Shown: piece after piece, positions 15,937 to 25,174 of the stretch | How positions within the stretch are numbered: position 1 is the first letter of the stretch | Layout of the letters: each line of letters begins with the position of its first letter | DNA from: Bacteroidales bacterium | GTDB taxonomy: Bacteria; Bacteroidota; Bacteroidia; Bacteroidales; UBA932 | Direction of reading: 5' to 3' | Assembly (NCBI GenBank): GCA_017617475.1 | Contig: JAFZWC010000037.1 | Location: 1-52,940 of the forward strand | DNA: 52,940 bases | Notes under the pieces: generated by a model | Seen by the model: the letters and a program-made list of their open reading frames with translations, nothing else | The model's database searches: none | What the model was told of the DNA's origin: nothing | Program-made: the position numbers and the translations under genes

Positions 15937-18378
15937 ATGAGAAGAATCCTTGCCATTATCCTGCTGGCCGGAGGCCTGGCAGCCTGCGCCCCCCGCACAG
16001 ACCTTTCCGGAGTCTGGGAATTTCGCCTGGATCCGGAAGGAAAAACAGGCCCCGAAACGGCTTTTGACGATGTCATCACCCTGCCGGGAACCACGGACCT
16101 GGCAGGCAAGGGACAAGAACCGGACAGCACCGTAGAAACGGGCCGGCTCACGCGGCGGCATGCCTACGTGGGCAAGGCCTGGTACCGCAAGACGGTGGAT
16201 ATCCCACGCGCCTGGAAAGGACAGGACCTGGTTCTCTTCCTGGAGCGCACCAAGGCCACCACACTCTATTGGGACGGCACCCTGGTGGGTTCCTGCAACG
16301 ACGTATCCACCCCGCAGACCTACACGCTGGGGCACATGGCACCCGGAAAGCATGTGATAACCCTTTGCGTAGACAACGGCGGCGGCGTTCCGGAGGGCGT
16401 CATCCGCAGTTCGCACCTGTACTCGGAAGACACGCAGACCAACTGGAACGGCATCATAGGCCGCCTGGAACTGAGGCCCGCCAAGGCCGATGAAAAGGTT
16501 CCCGGCAGCCGGATGCCCCACCTGGAAATCACGAACGGCCGGTTCACGGCCGACGGACACCCCGTCTTCCTCCGTGGCAAGCACGACGCCTGCGTTTTCC
16601 CCCTTACCGGGCATACGCCCATGGACAAAGCCACCTGGACGGACTACTTTTCCGTGTGCCGGCAATACGGCATCAACCATGTGCGTTTCCATTCCTGGTG
16701 CCCGCCGGAGGCCGCTTTTGCCGCGGCCGACGAACTGGGCATCTATCTGCAGCCGGAGCTCCCGTTCTGGGGAACGCTGGAAGGCGATGATCTGCTGAGC
16801 TTCCTCAAAAAGGAAGGCCTCAACATCGTCAAGACTTATGGCCATCACCCGTCCTTCGCCCTCTTCTCGCTGGGGAACGAACTCTGGGGAGAAGCCGCTG
16901 TAATGCAGGATTTGATAGAAACCTTCCGGGCCGACGCCCCGCAGATCCTCTATACCAACGGCACCAACGCCTTCCTGGGGTACCGCGGCTACGTGGAGGG
17001 AACGGATTTCCAGGCCACCTGCCGCACCGCCGGGGAGCCCTACGGGGAATTCGGCACCCACGTGCGTTCTTCCTTTGCCTACTGCGACGCCCTGGAAGGC
17101 GGAATCTTGAACCATTTCTACCCCGGTACGCGGCGCAATTTCGCCGAAGCGTTGAAGGCCTCTCCAGTACCGGTGGTGAGCCACGAGACCGGCCAGTTCC
17201 AGAGCTACCCGGACTACACAGAAATAGACAAATACACCGGCCCGCTGGTGCCCCGTAACCTGCTGGAATTCAAGCGCCGGCTGGAAGCGGCGGGAATGGC
17301 AGACCAGGCCGAGGATTTCCATCGTGCATCGGCCGCATGGCAGGCCCAGCTGTACAAGGCCGATATCGAGATGTGCCTCCGCACCCCGGGCCTCGGCGGC
17401 TTCCAATTGCTTGATTTGCAGGACTATCCCGGGCAGGGATCGGCCTATGTGGGCGTTCTGGATGCCTTCATGGACAGCAAGGGCGCCGTTACGCCGGATC
17501 TGTGGAGGAACTGGTGCAGCGACATAGTGCCCCTGGCCGAATTTGACAAATACTGCTTGAGTACGGACGAAACCTTCCGGGCTTCGCTGAAACTGGCCAA
17601 GTTCAGTGAGGCAGGTGTGTCCGAACTCGAATGGTCGCTAACCTCCGGAGAAAACGTGATGGCCTCCGGGAAGGCCGAATGCCCCGCGGGCGAAGGCCTG
17701 CTGGACATCGGCGAAATAGAGATGGACCTTTCCGGCATCACCGCACCGGCACGCCTGGACCTGAATGTTTGGGTCCTTACTGCGCCGGACGGTTTCCGGG
17801 AAAACCACTGGCCCCTTTGGGTTTATCCCGCCGGAAACCAGCCGGACAAGAACGGCATCCGGATAGTCAGAAGTCTGGACGCATCGGCCCGCAAGGCCCT
17901 TGAGAACGGGGAATCCGTCCTGCTGATGCCCGCCGATACCACAGACACCGTGGGCGGCCTCTTCCAGACCGACTACTGGAACTACCGCATGTTCAAGGAG
18001 ATTTGCGAGAGCAACGGCAAGCCCGTCTCCCCCGGCACGCTGGGTCTTCTGATGGATCCGTCGCATCCGCTGTTCCGGGAATTCCCCACGGAGGAACATA
18101 CCTCCTGGCAGTGGTTCCCGTTGGTAAAGGCATCCCATCCGGCCATCCTGGACCAGCTGGACGGGTACAGGCCCATCATTCAAGTCGTTGACAACGTGGA
18201 ACGGAACCACCGCCTGGGGCTGGTATATGAATTCAAGGCCGGTAAGGGCCGCCTGCTGGTCTGCTGCGCCAACCTGGACAAGGTAACCGCCTGGCCCGAA
18301 GGACGGCAGTTCTACAGCGCCCTGCTCAACTATATGCGATCGGCCGCCTTTACCCCTTCGACGGAACTGGGTCTCTGA
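15937..18378 (+). CDS. GH2-family glycoside hydrolase lipoprotein
   Basis: An 813-residue exported lipoprotein (lipobox LAAC, C17). Order of domains: N-terminal jelly-roll sugar-binding domain (about 20-185; LSGVWEFRLDPEG, VGKAWYRKTVDIP), then a TIM-barrel catalytic domain from about 190 to 500, then C-terminal beta domains. The barrel has the acid/base in FSLGNELWG (E315) and a likely nucleophile in SHETGQFQ (E417). It resembles Bacteroides GH2 exo-glycosidases; the exact linkage (beta-galactoside, -mannoside, -glucuronide) is not readable from sequence. No SusC/SusD pair is adjacent. Confidence 0.85.
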   Translation: MRRILAIILLAGGLAACAPRTDLSGVWEFRLDPEGKTGPETAFDDVITLPGTTDLAGKGQEPDSTVETGRLTRRHAYVGKAWYRKTVDIPRAWKGQDLVLFLERTKATTLYWDGTLVGSCNDVSTPQTYTLGHMAPGKHVITLCVDNGGGVPEGVIRSSHLYSEDTQTNWNGIIGRLELRPAKADEKVPGSRMPHLEITNGRFTADGHPVFLRGKHDACVFPLTGHTPMDKATWTDYFSVCRQYGINHVRFHSWCPPEAAFAAADELGIYLQPELPFWGTLEGDDLLSFLKKEGLNIVKTYGHHPSFALFSLGNELWGEAAVMQDLIETFRADAPQILYTNGTNAFLGYRGYVEGTDFQATCRTAGEPYGEFGTHVRSSFAYCDALEGGILNHFYPGTRRNFAEALKASPVPVVSHETGQFQSYPDYTEIDKYTGPLVPRNLLEFKRRLEAAGMADQAEDFHRASAAWQAQLYKADIEMCLRTPGLGGFQLLDLQDYPGQGSAYVGVLDAFMDSKGAVTPDLWRNWCSDIVPLAEFDKYCLSTDETFRASLKLAKFSEAGVSELEWSLTSGENVMASGKAECPAGEGLLDIGEIEMDLSGITAPARLDLNVWVLTAPDGFRENHWPLWVYPAGNQPDKNGIRIVRSLDASARKALENGESVLLMPADTTDTVGGLFQTDYWNYRMFKEICESNGKPVSPGTLGLLMDPSHPLFREFPTEEHTSWQWFPLVKASHPAILDQLDGYRPIIQVVDNVERNHRLGLVYEFKAGKGRLLVCCANLDKVTAWPEGRQFYSALLNYMRSAAFTPSTELGL

Positions 18379-18389
18379 GATATTTTTAG

Positions 18390-18397
18390 TATCTTTG
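18390..18397 (+). promoter_or_regulatory. -7 box of the glnA promoter
   Basis: A perfect TATCTTTG, with a CTGG about 20 nt upstream as a weak -33. It overlaps an in-frame GTG, which is therefore not the glnA start. Confidence 0.6.
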
Positions 18398-18423
18398 TGT
18401 TACCAACCACACTAACATCCAAC

Positions 18424-19938
18424 ATGGATAAAACAATAGCACTAAACCCCAACGAGGTGGTGGCTTTCCTGGAAAAGTCCCCGGAAACCTTCACCCGCGA
18501 AGACATGCTCTCTTTCATTGAAGAAAAGGGCATCCGTATGATTGACTTCATGTATCCGGCCGAGGACGGACGCGTCAAAACCCTCAACTTCACCGTCAAC
18601 AGCCTGGCTTATGCCGAGACCATCCTCACGGAAGGCGAACGCGTAGACGGCTCCAGCCTCTTCCCTTCCTTCATCGAGGCCGGCAACAGCGACCTCTACG
18701 TGATTCCCCGCTACCGCACCGCCTTTGTAGATCCTTTTAACCAGATTCCCACCCTGTGCTTCCTCTGCGGCTTCTACGACAAGAGCGGCAAAGCCTTTGA
18801 CTGCGCCCCGCATGCCACGCTCATGAGGGCCGAAAAAGCCTTCGAGGCCTCTACCGGCATGCAGTTCGAGGCCATGGGCGAGCTGGAGTACTACGTAATC
18901 TGCGACGAGGACGACCTCTTCCCCGCCACGGACCAGAAAGGTTACCACGAAAGCGAGCCCTTCGCCAAACTGAACGATTTCCGCCGCGAGTGCATGGACC
19001 ACGTGGCCAAGACCGGCGGTCAAATCAAATACGGCCACTCCGAGGTGGGCAACTTCACCCTGGACGGCAAAATCTACGAGCAGAACGAGATTGAATTCCT
19101 CCCCTGCCCCCTGGACACCGCGGCCGACCAGCTCCTGCTGGCCAAATGGGTCATCCGGAACCTGGCCTACCGCAACGGCCTGGACGTAAGTTTCGCCCCC
19201 AAAATCACCACCGGAAAGGCAGGAAGCGGCATGCACATCCACATTCGCCTGATGCGGGACGGCCGCAACGCCACCCTGGGAGCCGACGGCAAACTCTCCG
19301 AAGAGGCGCGTGCCGCCATAGCCGGACTCATGACGCTGGCCCCGTCCATCACCGCCTTCGGCAACAAGAATCCCACCTCCTACTTCCGCCTGGTTCCCCA
19401 CCAGGAGGCGCCCACCAACGTTTGCTGGGGAGACTGCAACCGCAGCGCCCTGGTGCGCGTCCCGCTGGGCTGGAGCAGCGGAACGGACATGTGCTCCGCA
19501 GCCAACCCGCTGGAAAAGCAGGCAGACCACGACACCACCGCCAAACAGACCTTCGAGATGCGCAGCCCCGACTGCTCGGCCGATATCTACCAGCTGATGG
19601 CCGGCCTGTGCGTCGCCGCCCGTAAGGGCCTGGAGATGCCCCGGGAAGAAGCCCTCAAACTGGCCCGGGAAACCTACGTGGACATGGACATCCACAAGAG
19701 CGAGAATGCCGGAAAACTGGCCACCCTGAAGCAGCTCCCCACCTGCTGCGTGGAAAGCGCCGACTGCCTGGAGAAAGACAGAGCTGTCTATGAAGAGGCC
19801 GATGTATTCCGTCCCCGCATGATTGACGGTATCCTGAAGGCCTTGAGGGCGCACAACGATGCCGACCTGCACCGCGAAGCCCGGGGTGACACTAAACTAA
19901 TGAGGCGCCTTGTAACGCAGTACTTCTATTGCGGTTAG
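18424..19938 (+). CDS. glnA: Glutamine synthetase
   Basis: A 504-residue ATP-dependent ligase making glutamine from glutamate and ammonia. The beta-grasp domain (about 30-130; VDGSSLFPSFIEAGNSDLY) is followed by the catalytic domain with a metal-binding GELEYYV strand, GKAGSGMHIH, and the NKNPTSYFRLVPHQEAP block. It is of the type I fold and close to the roughly 500-residue GlnA form common in Bacteroidetes. The ATG at 18424 is chosen because the alternative upstream GTG lies within the -7 box. No Tyr-adenylylation loop is obvious. Confidence 0.93.
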   Translation: MDKTIALNPNEVVAFLEKSPETFTREDMLSFIEEKGIRMIDFMYPAEDGRVKTLNFTVNSLAYAETILTEGERVDGSSLFPSFIEAGNSDLYVIPRYRTAFVDPFNQIPTLCFLCGFYDKSGKAFDCAPHATLMRAEKAFEASTGMQFEAMGELEYYVICDEDDLFPATDQKGYHESEPFAKLNDFRRECMDHVAKTGGQIKYGHSEVGNFTLDGKIYEQNEIEFLPCPLDTAADQLLLAKWVIRNLAYRNGLDVSFAPKITTGKAGSGMHIHIRLMRDGRNATLGADGKLSEEARAAIAGLMTLAPSITAFGNKNPTSYFRLVPHQEAPTNVCWGDCNRSALVRVPLGWSSGTDMCSAANPLEKQADHDTTAKQTFEMRSPDCSADIYQLMAGLCVAARKGLEMPREEALKLARETYVDMDIHKSENAGKLATLKQLPTCCVESADCLEKDRAVYEEADVFRPRMIDGILKALRAHNDADLHREARGDTKLMRRLVTQYFYCG

Positions 19939-19973
19939 GATTTTTTATCCCCACACTTTACTATGAAAAATTC

Positions 19974-20006
19974 GCCGGCCCCTTGCACTCGCTGCAGGGG
20001 GCCGGC
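19974..20006. terminator. Long hairpin between convergent glnA and uvrD
   Basis: GCCGGCCCC (19974-19982) pairs with GGGGCCGGC (19998-20006), extended inward by TGCA/TGCA around a CTCGC loop, giving a 14-bp stem with one T-G pair. There is no strong T-run on either side. It probably ends both converging transcripts. A 16-codon open frame, ATG at 19963 and TAA at 20011, contains the whole hairpin (see findings). Confidence 0.65.
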
Positions 20007-20074
20007 TACTTAACCTAAACTTAAACTATGAAAAACTTCGCTACAAAAATAACAAAAGGAAGCAACAAATCAAA

Positions 20075-22528
20075 TCATTTGTGCCTTATTTTTGCAAATT
20101 TCAGCAGCAAAAGTTTCTCACCGTACTTTTCAAAAACAATCCTGGCCTTCAAATCCGGAACCTGTCCGGAGATTTCAAGGACTTTTCCCGCCCCAAATCG
20201 GTTGTGTTCGATTTGATCCCCAACGCGGAAGCTGGACATGGGCTCCGGCACAAAGTTCGCGTCAATCACCGGAGGCTTGGGGAGAGATGCCCGGTCGGGG
20301 CCGGGCATGACACGCTGGGATGAGCCGGGCATGACGGACCGGGACGATCCCACCGGGCGGTATTTCTCTGCCGGTGCTTCGGCCCTCTTATTGGCTCCGG
20401 CAGAGAAATACTGCCCGGTAGTTGAAGGCCTGTTCCAGCGGAATCCGCCTCCGCCAAAGTCATCGTCATCTATGGAGGCTCGGGACTCGAAGTCTTCCCT
20501 GAGGAGAGGCTTGTCCAGATACTGCGGCGCCAGTTCCCGCAGGAAACGGCTGGGCGAGTTGGATTCGTGTTTTCCGTTGCGCATGCGCGTCTGGGCAAAA
20601 CTCAGCGACACCGACTCCTTGGCCCGCGTCAGGGCCACGTAGAACAGCCGGCGCTCCTCTTCCAGATCCTGCGGGGTGAGCATCCATCCTCCGGAAGGGA
20701 AGAGGTTTTCCTCCATGCCCGCTACAAACACGTACGGAAACTCCAGGCCCTTGGCCGTGTGCACCGTCATGAGGGCCACCTTGTTGTTGGTCTCGTCATC
20801 GGCCACATCCGCGTTGGAGAGCAGCGACACGTTCTCCAGATAGTCCGCCAGGGTTACCCGCGGCAGTTGGGAGGCCGGCACTTCGGAGGCATCGGCCACG
20901 AAGCCATCTTCCACCTGGGCGTTGCGGAAATCGCCGTGCACTTCCTCTACATACGCTTTCACGCTGTTCAGCAGTTCTTCCACGTTGGCAAAGCGGGACT
21001 GGCCCTCAACGGAATTATCGGCCTTGAAGAACAGGTAGAGACCGCTTTCTGATGCCAGCGACATGGCAACGTCGTAGGCGTCTCCCTCCTGAGCCTCCTG
21101 CGAGGCCTTTTCCATGAGGGTGCAGAAAGCGCGGATTTTGCCGATGGCGGCGCTCTTGAGGCCGAAATTCTCCAGGTCCGGCAGGGCGGCCGCCTTGAAC
21201 AGGGACACCTGCGCATCCCGGGCCGCAAGGGTAAGGGCATTCAGGGACGTGTCGCCTATTCCGCGGGCAGGCTTGTTCACCACCCGCTTGAAAGACTCGT
21301 CGTCGTTCAGGTTCACCGCCAGCTTGAAATACGCCATCATGTCCTTCACCTCGGCCCTCTCGAAAAAGGAATTGCCGGAGTAAATCATGTACGGGATATT
21401 GCGGCGCCTGAGCTGCTCTTCCAGCGCACGGGACTGTGAGTTGGTGCGGTAGAGGATGGCGAAGTCTTCGTATTCGGCCCCCGCCATGCGCACCCGGTTA
21501 ATGATGGCCGATGCAATCTGCATGGCCTCCTCCTGCTCCGTGAAGGAGCGGACGATATGGATCTTCTCCCCTTCCTCACCCATGGAGACGCAGTTTTTGG
21601 GAATGCGGCCCTCGTTGTGGGCGATGAGGGAGTTGGCGGCGTTCACGATGGTACGGGTGCTGCGGTAGTTGCGCTCCAGGCGGAACAGGCGGGCGCTGGG
21701 AAAATCCTTCTGGAAGTTCAGGATATTCTGGATCTGAGCCCCGCGGAAGCCGTAGATGGACTGGGAATCGTCACCCACAACACACAGGTTCTGATGACCT
21801 GCGGCCAGCTTGCGCAGAATGAGGTACTGGGCCATGTTGGTGTCCTGATACTCGTCCACCAGAATATGGCTGAAACGGCCCGCAATGGCATCCAGGGCCT
21901 CCTGGCTGCGCTTGAACAGCACGTTCATGTACAGGAGGATGTCGTCGAAGTCCATGACTCCGGCCTGCCGGCAGGTCTGGCAGTAAAGGGTGTAGATGCG
22001 GTGGATTTCCGGTTTCTTGTGTTTGTTGTCGTCGTCCCTGTAGCCTCCGGCGCCCTGCATGTAGGGCGTGGGGGTGACGAGGTCGTTCTTGGCTTTGGAA
22101 ATGCGGGACAGCACCTCCTTGGGCTTGTACACTTTGTCGTCCAGGTTCAGCTGCTTAATGCAGGTTTTGATGCAGCTGACGGAATCGGTGGTGTCGTAAA
22201 TGGTGAAGGTGGAGGGAAAGCCGATGGCGTCCGAAAACTCCCGGAGGAAGCGGACGAACACGGAATGGAAGGTTCCCATCCACAGCCGGCGGGCCTGACG
22301 CTCCCCTACCATGAGCGCAATGCGGTCCTTCATCTCGCCGGCCGCCTTCTTGGTGAAGGTAAGGGCGAGAATGCGCTCGGGAGGGACTCCCTGCTGTATC
22401 AGATAGGCTATTCGGGAAGTGAGCACCCGGGTCTTTCCCGACCCTGCACCGGCCACAATGAGCATGGGGCCTTCCACACATTCCACAGCCTTGCGCTGTT
22501 CCGGGTTCAAATCCTTTAAATAATCCAT
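20075..22528 (-). CDS. uvrD: UvrD/PcrA-type superfamily 1 DNA helicase
   Basis: An 817-residue 3'-5' helicase for repair and replication. Walker A is AGAGSGKT (residues 26-33), the DExx box is VDEYQDT (about 224-230), and the helicase motifs GDDSQSIYGFRGA, NYRST, VALMTVHTAKGLEFPYVF and ALTRAKESV follow. The end (FRVGDQIEHNRFGAGKVL) is the PcrA-type C-terminal Tudor-like domain. The linker between helicase core and this domain (about 700-755) is built from two repeat elements: a 22-bp inverted repeat (20353-20418) and the palindrome shared with hisS (20281-20311). Both keep the frame. Confidence 0.95.
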   Translation of the reverse strand: MDYLKDLNPEQRKAVECVEGPMLIVAGAGSGKTRVLTSRIAYLIQQGVPPERILALTFTKKAAGEMKDRIALMVGERQARRLWMGTFHSVFVRFLREFSDAIGFPSTFTIYDTTDSVSCIKTCIKQLNLDDKVYKPKEVLSRISKAKNDLVTPTPYMQGAGGYRDDDNKHKKPEIHRIYTLYCQTCRQAGVMDFDDILLYMNVLFKRSQEALDAIAGRFSHILVDEYQDTNMAQYLILRKLAAGHQNLCVVGDDSQSIYGFRGAQIQNILNFQKDFPSARLFRLERNYRSTRTIVNAANSLIAHNEGRIPKNCVSMGEEGEKIHIVRSFTEQEEAMQIASAIINRVRMAGAEYEDFAILYRTNSQSRALEEQLRRRNIPYMIYSGNSFFERAEVKDMMAYFKLAVNLNDDESFKRVVNKPARGIGDTSLNALTLAARDAQVSLFKAAALPDLENFGLKSAAIGKIRAFCTLMEKASQEAQEGDAYDVAMSLASESGLYLFFKADNSVEGQSRFANVEELLNSVKAYVEEVHGDFRNAQVEDGFVADASEVPASQLPRVTLADYLENVSLLSNADVADDETNNKVALMTVHTAKGLEFPYVFVAGMEENLFPSGGWMLTPQDLEEERRLFYVALTRAKESVSLSFAQTRMRNGKHESNSPSRFLRELAPQYLDKPLLREDFESRASIDDDDFGGGGFRWNRPSTTGQYFSAGANKRAEAPAEKYRPVGSSRSVMPGSSQRVMPGPDRASLPKPPVIDANFVPEPMSSFRVGDQIEHNRFGAGKVLEISGQVPDLKARIVFEKYGEKLLLLKFAKIRHK
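20281..20336. repeat. Palindromic repeat inside uvrD, shared with hisS
   Basis: The first 31 bp match the hisS element at 14384-14414 with two differences (GGAGAGATGCCCGGTCGGGG then CCGGGCATGAC). A partial second copy, GAGCCGGGCATGACGG, ends near 20336. Read in frame as VMPGPDRASL, mirroring [10 protein letters not shown] in HisS. Confidence 0.75.
20353..20418. repeat. 22-bp inverted repeat within uvrD coding sequence
   Basis: The arm 20353-20374 (CCGGGCGGTATTTCTCTG then CCGG) and the arm 20397-20418 (CCGGCAGAGAAATACTGCCC then GG) are reverse complements with a single mismatch, separated by 22 nt. Translated on the minus strand they give GQYFSAGA and APAEKYRPVG. This hairpin would form in the mRNA and looks like an inserted element. 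Confidence 0.8.
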
Positions 22529-22560
22529 ACGCTCCGGGTATACTTTTCCTTCTCTTCAAA

Positions 22561-22580
22561 CCCCTCCCCTCCGGGAGGGG
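22561..22580. repeat. Short GC hairpin between uvrD and nqrA
   Basis: CCCCTCCC (22561-22568) and GGGAGGGG (22573-22580) form a perfect 8-bp stem around CTCC. There is no T-run, and it lies in the divergent promoter interval, so a terminator role is doubtful. Confidence 0.4.
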
Positions 22581-22637
22581 CTTGACTTGTCCATTTTATT
22601 GGTGCGAAATTAGCAAATTTTTCGTAACTTCGCGGAG

Positions 22638-22645
22638 TATTTTTG
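22638..22645 (+). promoter_or_regulatory. -7 box of the nqr operon promoter
   Basis: A perfect TATTTTTG 24 nt before the nqrA ATG. A second, weaker box TAACTTCG (22625-22632) lies 22 nt after a TTGG (22599-22602), so the exact start is uncertain. Confidence 0.5.
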
Positions 22646-22669
22646 GAAATACACAAAACCTCTTAAATA

Positions 22670-24004
22670 ATGTCAAACAATCTCGCTTTGAAAAAGGGTC
22701 TCAACATTCCTGTGAAGGGTGTTGCAGCCCCGGAGGTCATCAAAACCGTGGTTCCTGACATAGTAGCTGTAAAGCCCACCGATTTCAAGGGTCTGGTCCC
22801 CAGGCTCCTGGTAAAGGAAGGCGATGCAGTGAAGGCAGGCTCCCCCGTGATGGCCGACAAACAGCGTCCCGAGATTCTGTTCACCTCGCCGGCAAGCGGC
22901 ACCGTGTGCGGAATCGTCAGGGGCGAAAAGAGAAAATTGCTGGCAGTTCTGGTAAAGGCCGACGCCAAGCAGGAGTTTGTGGACTTCGGTGCCAAGGCTC
23001 CCGCATCGGCCCAGGAAACCAAAGACCTTCTTCTTAAGACCGGTCTCTGGGGTTCCCTCATCCAGCGTCCTTACGGCATCATGGCCGCTCCGGACACCAC
23101 GCCCAAGGCAATTTTCATTTCCTCTTTCAGCACGGCTCCCCTGGCAGCGGACACGGACTTCACCCTGCGTGAAGCCCTCACCGACATCCAGGCCGGTATC
23201 GACGCCCTGGCCAAGATAGCCCCCGTGCACGTTTCCATTTGCAAGGAGCACTCCTCCTCCACCGTCTTCCACCGTGTGGAAAACGCCGTGGTGCATGAGG
23301 TCAGCGGTCCCCATCCGGCCGGCAACGTCGGAGTGCAGATCAGCCACATCGCCCCCATTCAGAAGGGTGAACTGGTTTGGACCGTATCTCCCGTGCTCCT
23401 GGCCGCCATCGGCCATGTGGTAAACACCGGCAAGCTGGACCTCACCCGCAAGGTGGCCGTTACCGGTCCTGCCGCCAAGGCCACCGGTTATGTGGTTGCC
23501 CTTCCCGGCACTCCCGTCAAGGAACTCACCGCCGTTGAAGACGACGTGCGCGTCGTAGGCGGAGACGTCCTCACCGGCGAAACCCTGGGTGCCGAAGGTT
23601 ATCTGGGCTTCTTCAACGACCAGATCACCCTCCTCCGCGAAGGCCGCGAGAGAGAGTGGTTCGGCTGGGCCAAGCCCTTCCGCCCCAAGGTGCACAGCTC
23701 TTCCTGGTGCTACTTCTCCTGGCTCACCCCCAAGAAGGAGTACAACATGGACACCAACCTGCACGGCGGTCCCCGCGCTTTCGTAGAAACCAAGTGCTTC
23801 GAGGATGTCACTCCCATGGACATCTTCCCCATCTACCTCATCAAGGCCTGCCTGGCCGGAGACATAGAGAAGATGGAGAAGTTCGGCATCTATGAAGTTC
23901 TGCCGGAAGACCTGGCCCTCTGCGACTACGTAGACCCTTCCAAGAACGAAATCCAGGCCATTATCCAGAAGGGCATTGACCTGATGATCAAAGAAATGGC
24001 ATAA
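22670..24004 (+). CDS. nqrA: Na+-translocating NADH:quinone reductase subunit A
   Basis: A 444-residue peripheral subunit of the sodium pump that oxidises NADH and exports Na+ while reducing quinone. The N-terminal KKGLNIPVKGVA segment, the lipoyl-like turn VKEGDAVKAGSPVMADK (about 46-62) and the C-terminal CEDVTP..FPIYLIKA region, related to RnfC, identify it. It lacks the 4Fe-4S ferredoxin motifs of RnfC, as expected for NqrA. First gene of a six-gene operon with 3-15 bp gaps. Confidence 0.95.
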   Translation: MSNNLALKKGLNIPVKGVAAPEVIKTVVPDIVAVKPTDFKGLVPRLLVKEGDAVKAGSPVMADKQRPEILFTSPASGTVCGIVRGEKRKLLAVLVKADAKQEFVDFGAKAPASAQETKDLLLKTGLWGSLIQRPYGIMAAPDTTPKAIFISSFSTAPLAADTDFTLREALTDIQAGIDALAKIAPVHVSICKEHSSSTVFHRVENAVVHEVSGPHPAGNVGVQISHIAPIQKGELVWTVSPVLLAAIGHVVNTGKLDLTRKVAVTGPAAKATGYVVALPGTPVKELTAVEDDVRVVGGDVLTGETLGAEGYLGFFNDQITLLREGREREWFGWAKPFRPKVHSSSWCYFSWLTPKKEYNMDTNLHGGPRAFVETKCFEDVTPMDIFPIYLIKACLAGDIEKMEKFGIYEVLPEDLALCDYVDPSKNEIQAIIQKGIDLMIKEMA

Positions 24005-24007
24005 GCT

Positions 24008-25162
24008 ATGGCAGAAGAAAAGAAACCCGGCCTTTTTGAGAAAGGCGGCAAGCTATACTGGCTTCACTCTTCCATCGACGCTTTTGACACCTTCCTGCGT
24101 GTTCCCGGCACCGTAACGGCCAAGGGCGCACACGTACGCGACGGTATCGACCTCAAGCGTGTCATGATCATGGTGGTCATCGCCCTGGTACCGGCCGCTC
24201 TGTTCGGCATGTACAACGTGGGTCTGCAGACCTCTACTCTCTATGGCCTCGAATGGGGCTTCTGGCACATGTTCTGGTACGGACTGCTCCGGATGCTTCC
24301 TCTGTTCGTGGTTTCCTACATCGTGGGTCTGGGCATCGAGTTCGCATCGGCCCAAATCCGCGGCGAAGAAGTGAACGAGGGTTACCTCGTCACCGGTTTC
24401 CTCATTCCCCTGATTGTTCCCGTGGACGTCCCGCTGTGGATGCTCGCCCTGGCCGTGGCCTTCTCCGTCCTCTTCGTGAAAGAGGTCTTCGGCGGCACCG
24501 GTATGAACATCTGGAATCCGGCTCTGGTGGCCCGTGCCTTCCTCTTCTTCTCTTATCCTTCCTCCATGTCCGGCTCTGCCGTGTGGGTGTCCAAGACCTG
24601 GGTCCCCGCCCTCAAGGGTGTGGATGCCGTGTCTGCCGCCACTCCGCTGGCCATCGCCCATGACGGTGCCTTTGACGCCGCCACCGGTGCCGTGGGCCAG
24701 TACAGCTTCCTGGATATGGTATACGGCTTCATCCCCGGCTCTACCGGTGAAACCAGCGTGATCGCCATCCTCCTCGGCGCCTTCATCCTCGTTTGGACGG
24801 GTGTGGCTTCCTGGAAGATCATGGTGAGCTCCATCGCCGGTGGCCTGCTGGTGGGCTGGCTGGGTCAGCTGGCCGGTGCTACGGTGGTTCCCTGCTATTA
24901 TCAGATTGTCATGGGCGGCTTCCTCTTCGGTTCCGTCTTCATGGCTACCGACCCCGTTACCGCCGCCCAGACCGAGACCGGTAAATGGATTTACGGTTTC
25001 CTGGTAGGTGCCCTCGCCGTTGTAGTGCGTCTGTGGAACCCGGGTTACATGGAAGGCATGATGCTGGCCATCCTGCTCATGAACACCATGGCCCCGCTCA
25101 TTGACCACTGCGTGGTATCGGCCCACACCAACCGCCGTGCCAAGAAAGCATTAACCGCCTAA
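24008..25162 (+). CDS. nqrB: Na+-translocating NADH:quinone reductase subunit B
   Basis: A 384-residue integral membrane subunit with 8-10 hydrophobic segments. It carries covalently bound FMN in the family; here the candidate site is DAVSAATPL with T212. The glycine of the usual S-G-A-T is an alanine, which related RnfD-like proteins also vary. The N-terminal cytoplasmic segment (FLRVPGTVTAKGAHVRDGIDLKR; only part cited as a motif) and GMNIWNPALVARAF are typical. It starts 3 bp after nqrA. Confidence 0.94.
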   Translation: MAEEKKPGLFEKGGKLYWLHSSIDAFDTFLRVPGTVTAKGAHVRDGIDLKRVMIMVVIALVPAALFGMYNVGLQTSTLYGLEWGFWHMFWYGLLRMLPLFVVSYIVGLGIEFASAQIRGEEVNEGYLVTGFLIPLIVPVDVPLWMLALAVAFSVLFVKEVFGGTGMNIWNPALVARAFLFFSYPSSMSGSAVWVSKTWVPALKGVDAVSAATPLAIAHDGAFDAATGAVGQYSFLDMVYGFIPGSTGETSVIAILLGAFILVWTGVASWKIMVSSIAGGLLVGWLGQLAGATVVPCYYQIVMGGFLFGSVFMATDPVTAAQTETGKWIYGFLVGALAVVVRLWNPGYMEGMMLAILLMNTMAPLIDHCVVSAHTNRRAKKALTA

Positions 25163-25174
25163 AGGATAAGCGCC

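Noticed and set aside
18397..18423. GTG start extending glnA by nine codons
   Set aside because: The GTG is the last base of the -7 box TATCTTTG and would precede the transcription start.
20028..20216. 62-codon plus-strand frame starting MKNFATKITKG
   Set aside because: Most of it is antisense to the conserved C-terminus of UvrD and it has no clear promoter. The duplicated start region is still noted as a finding.
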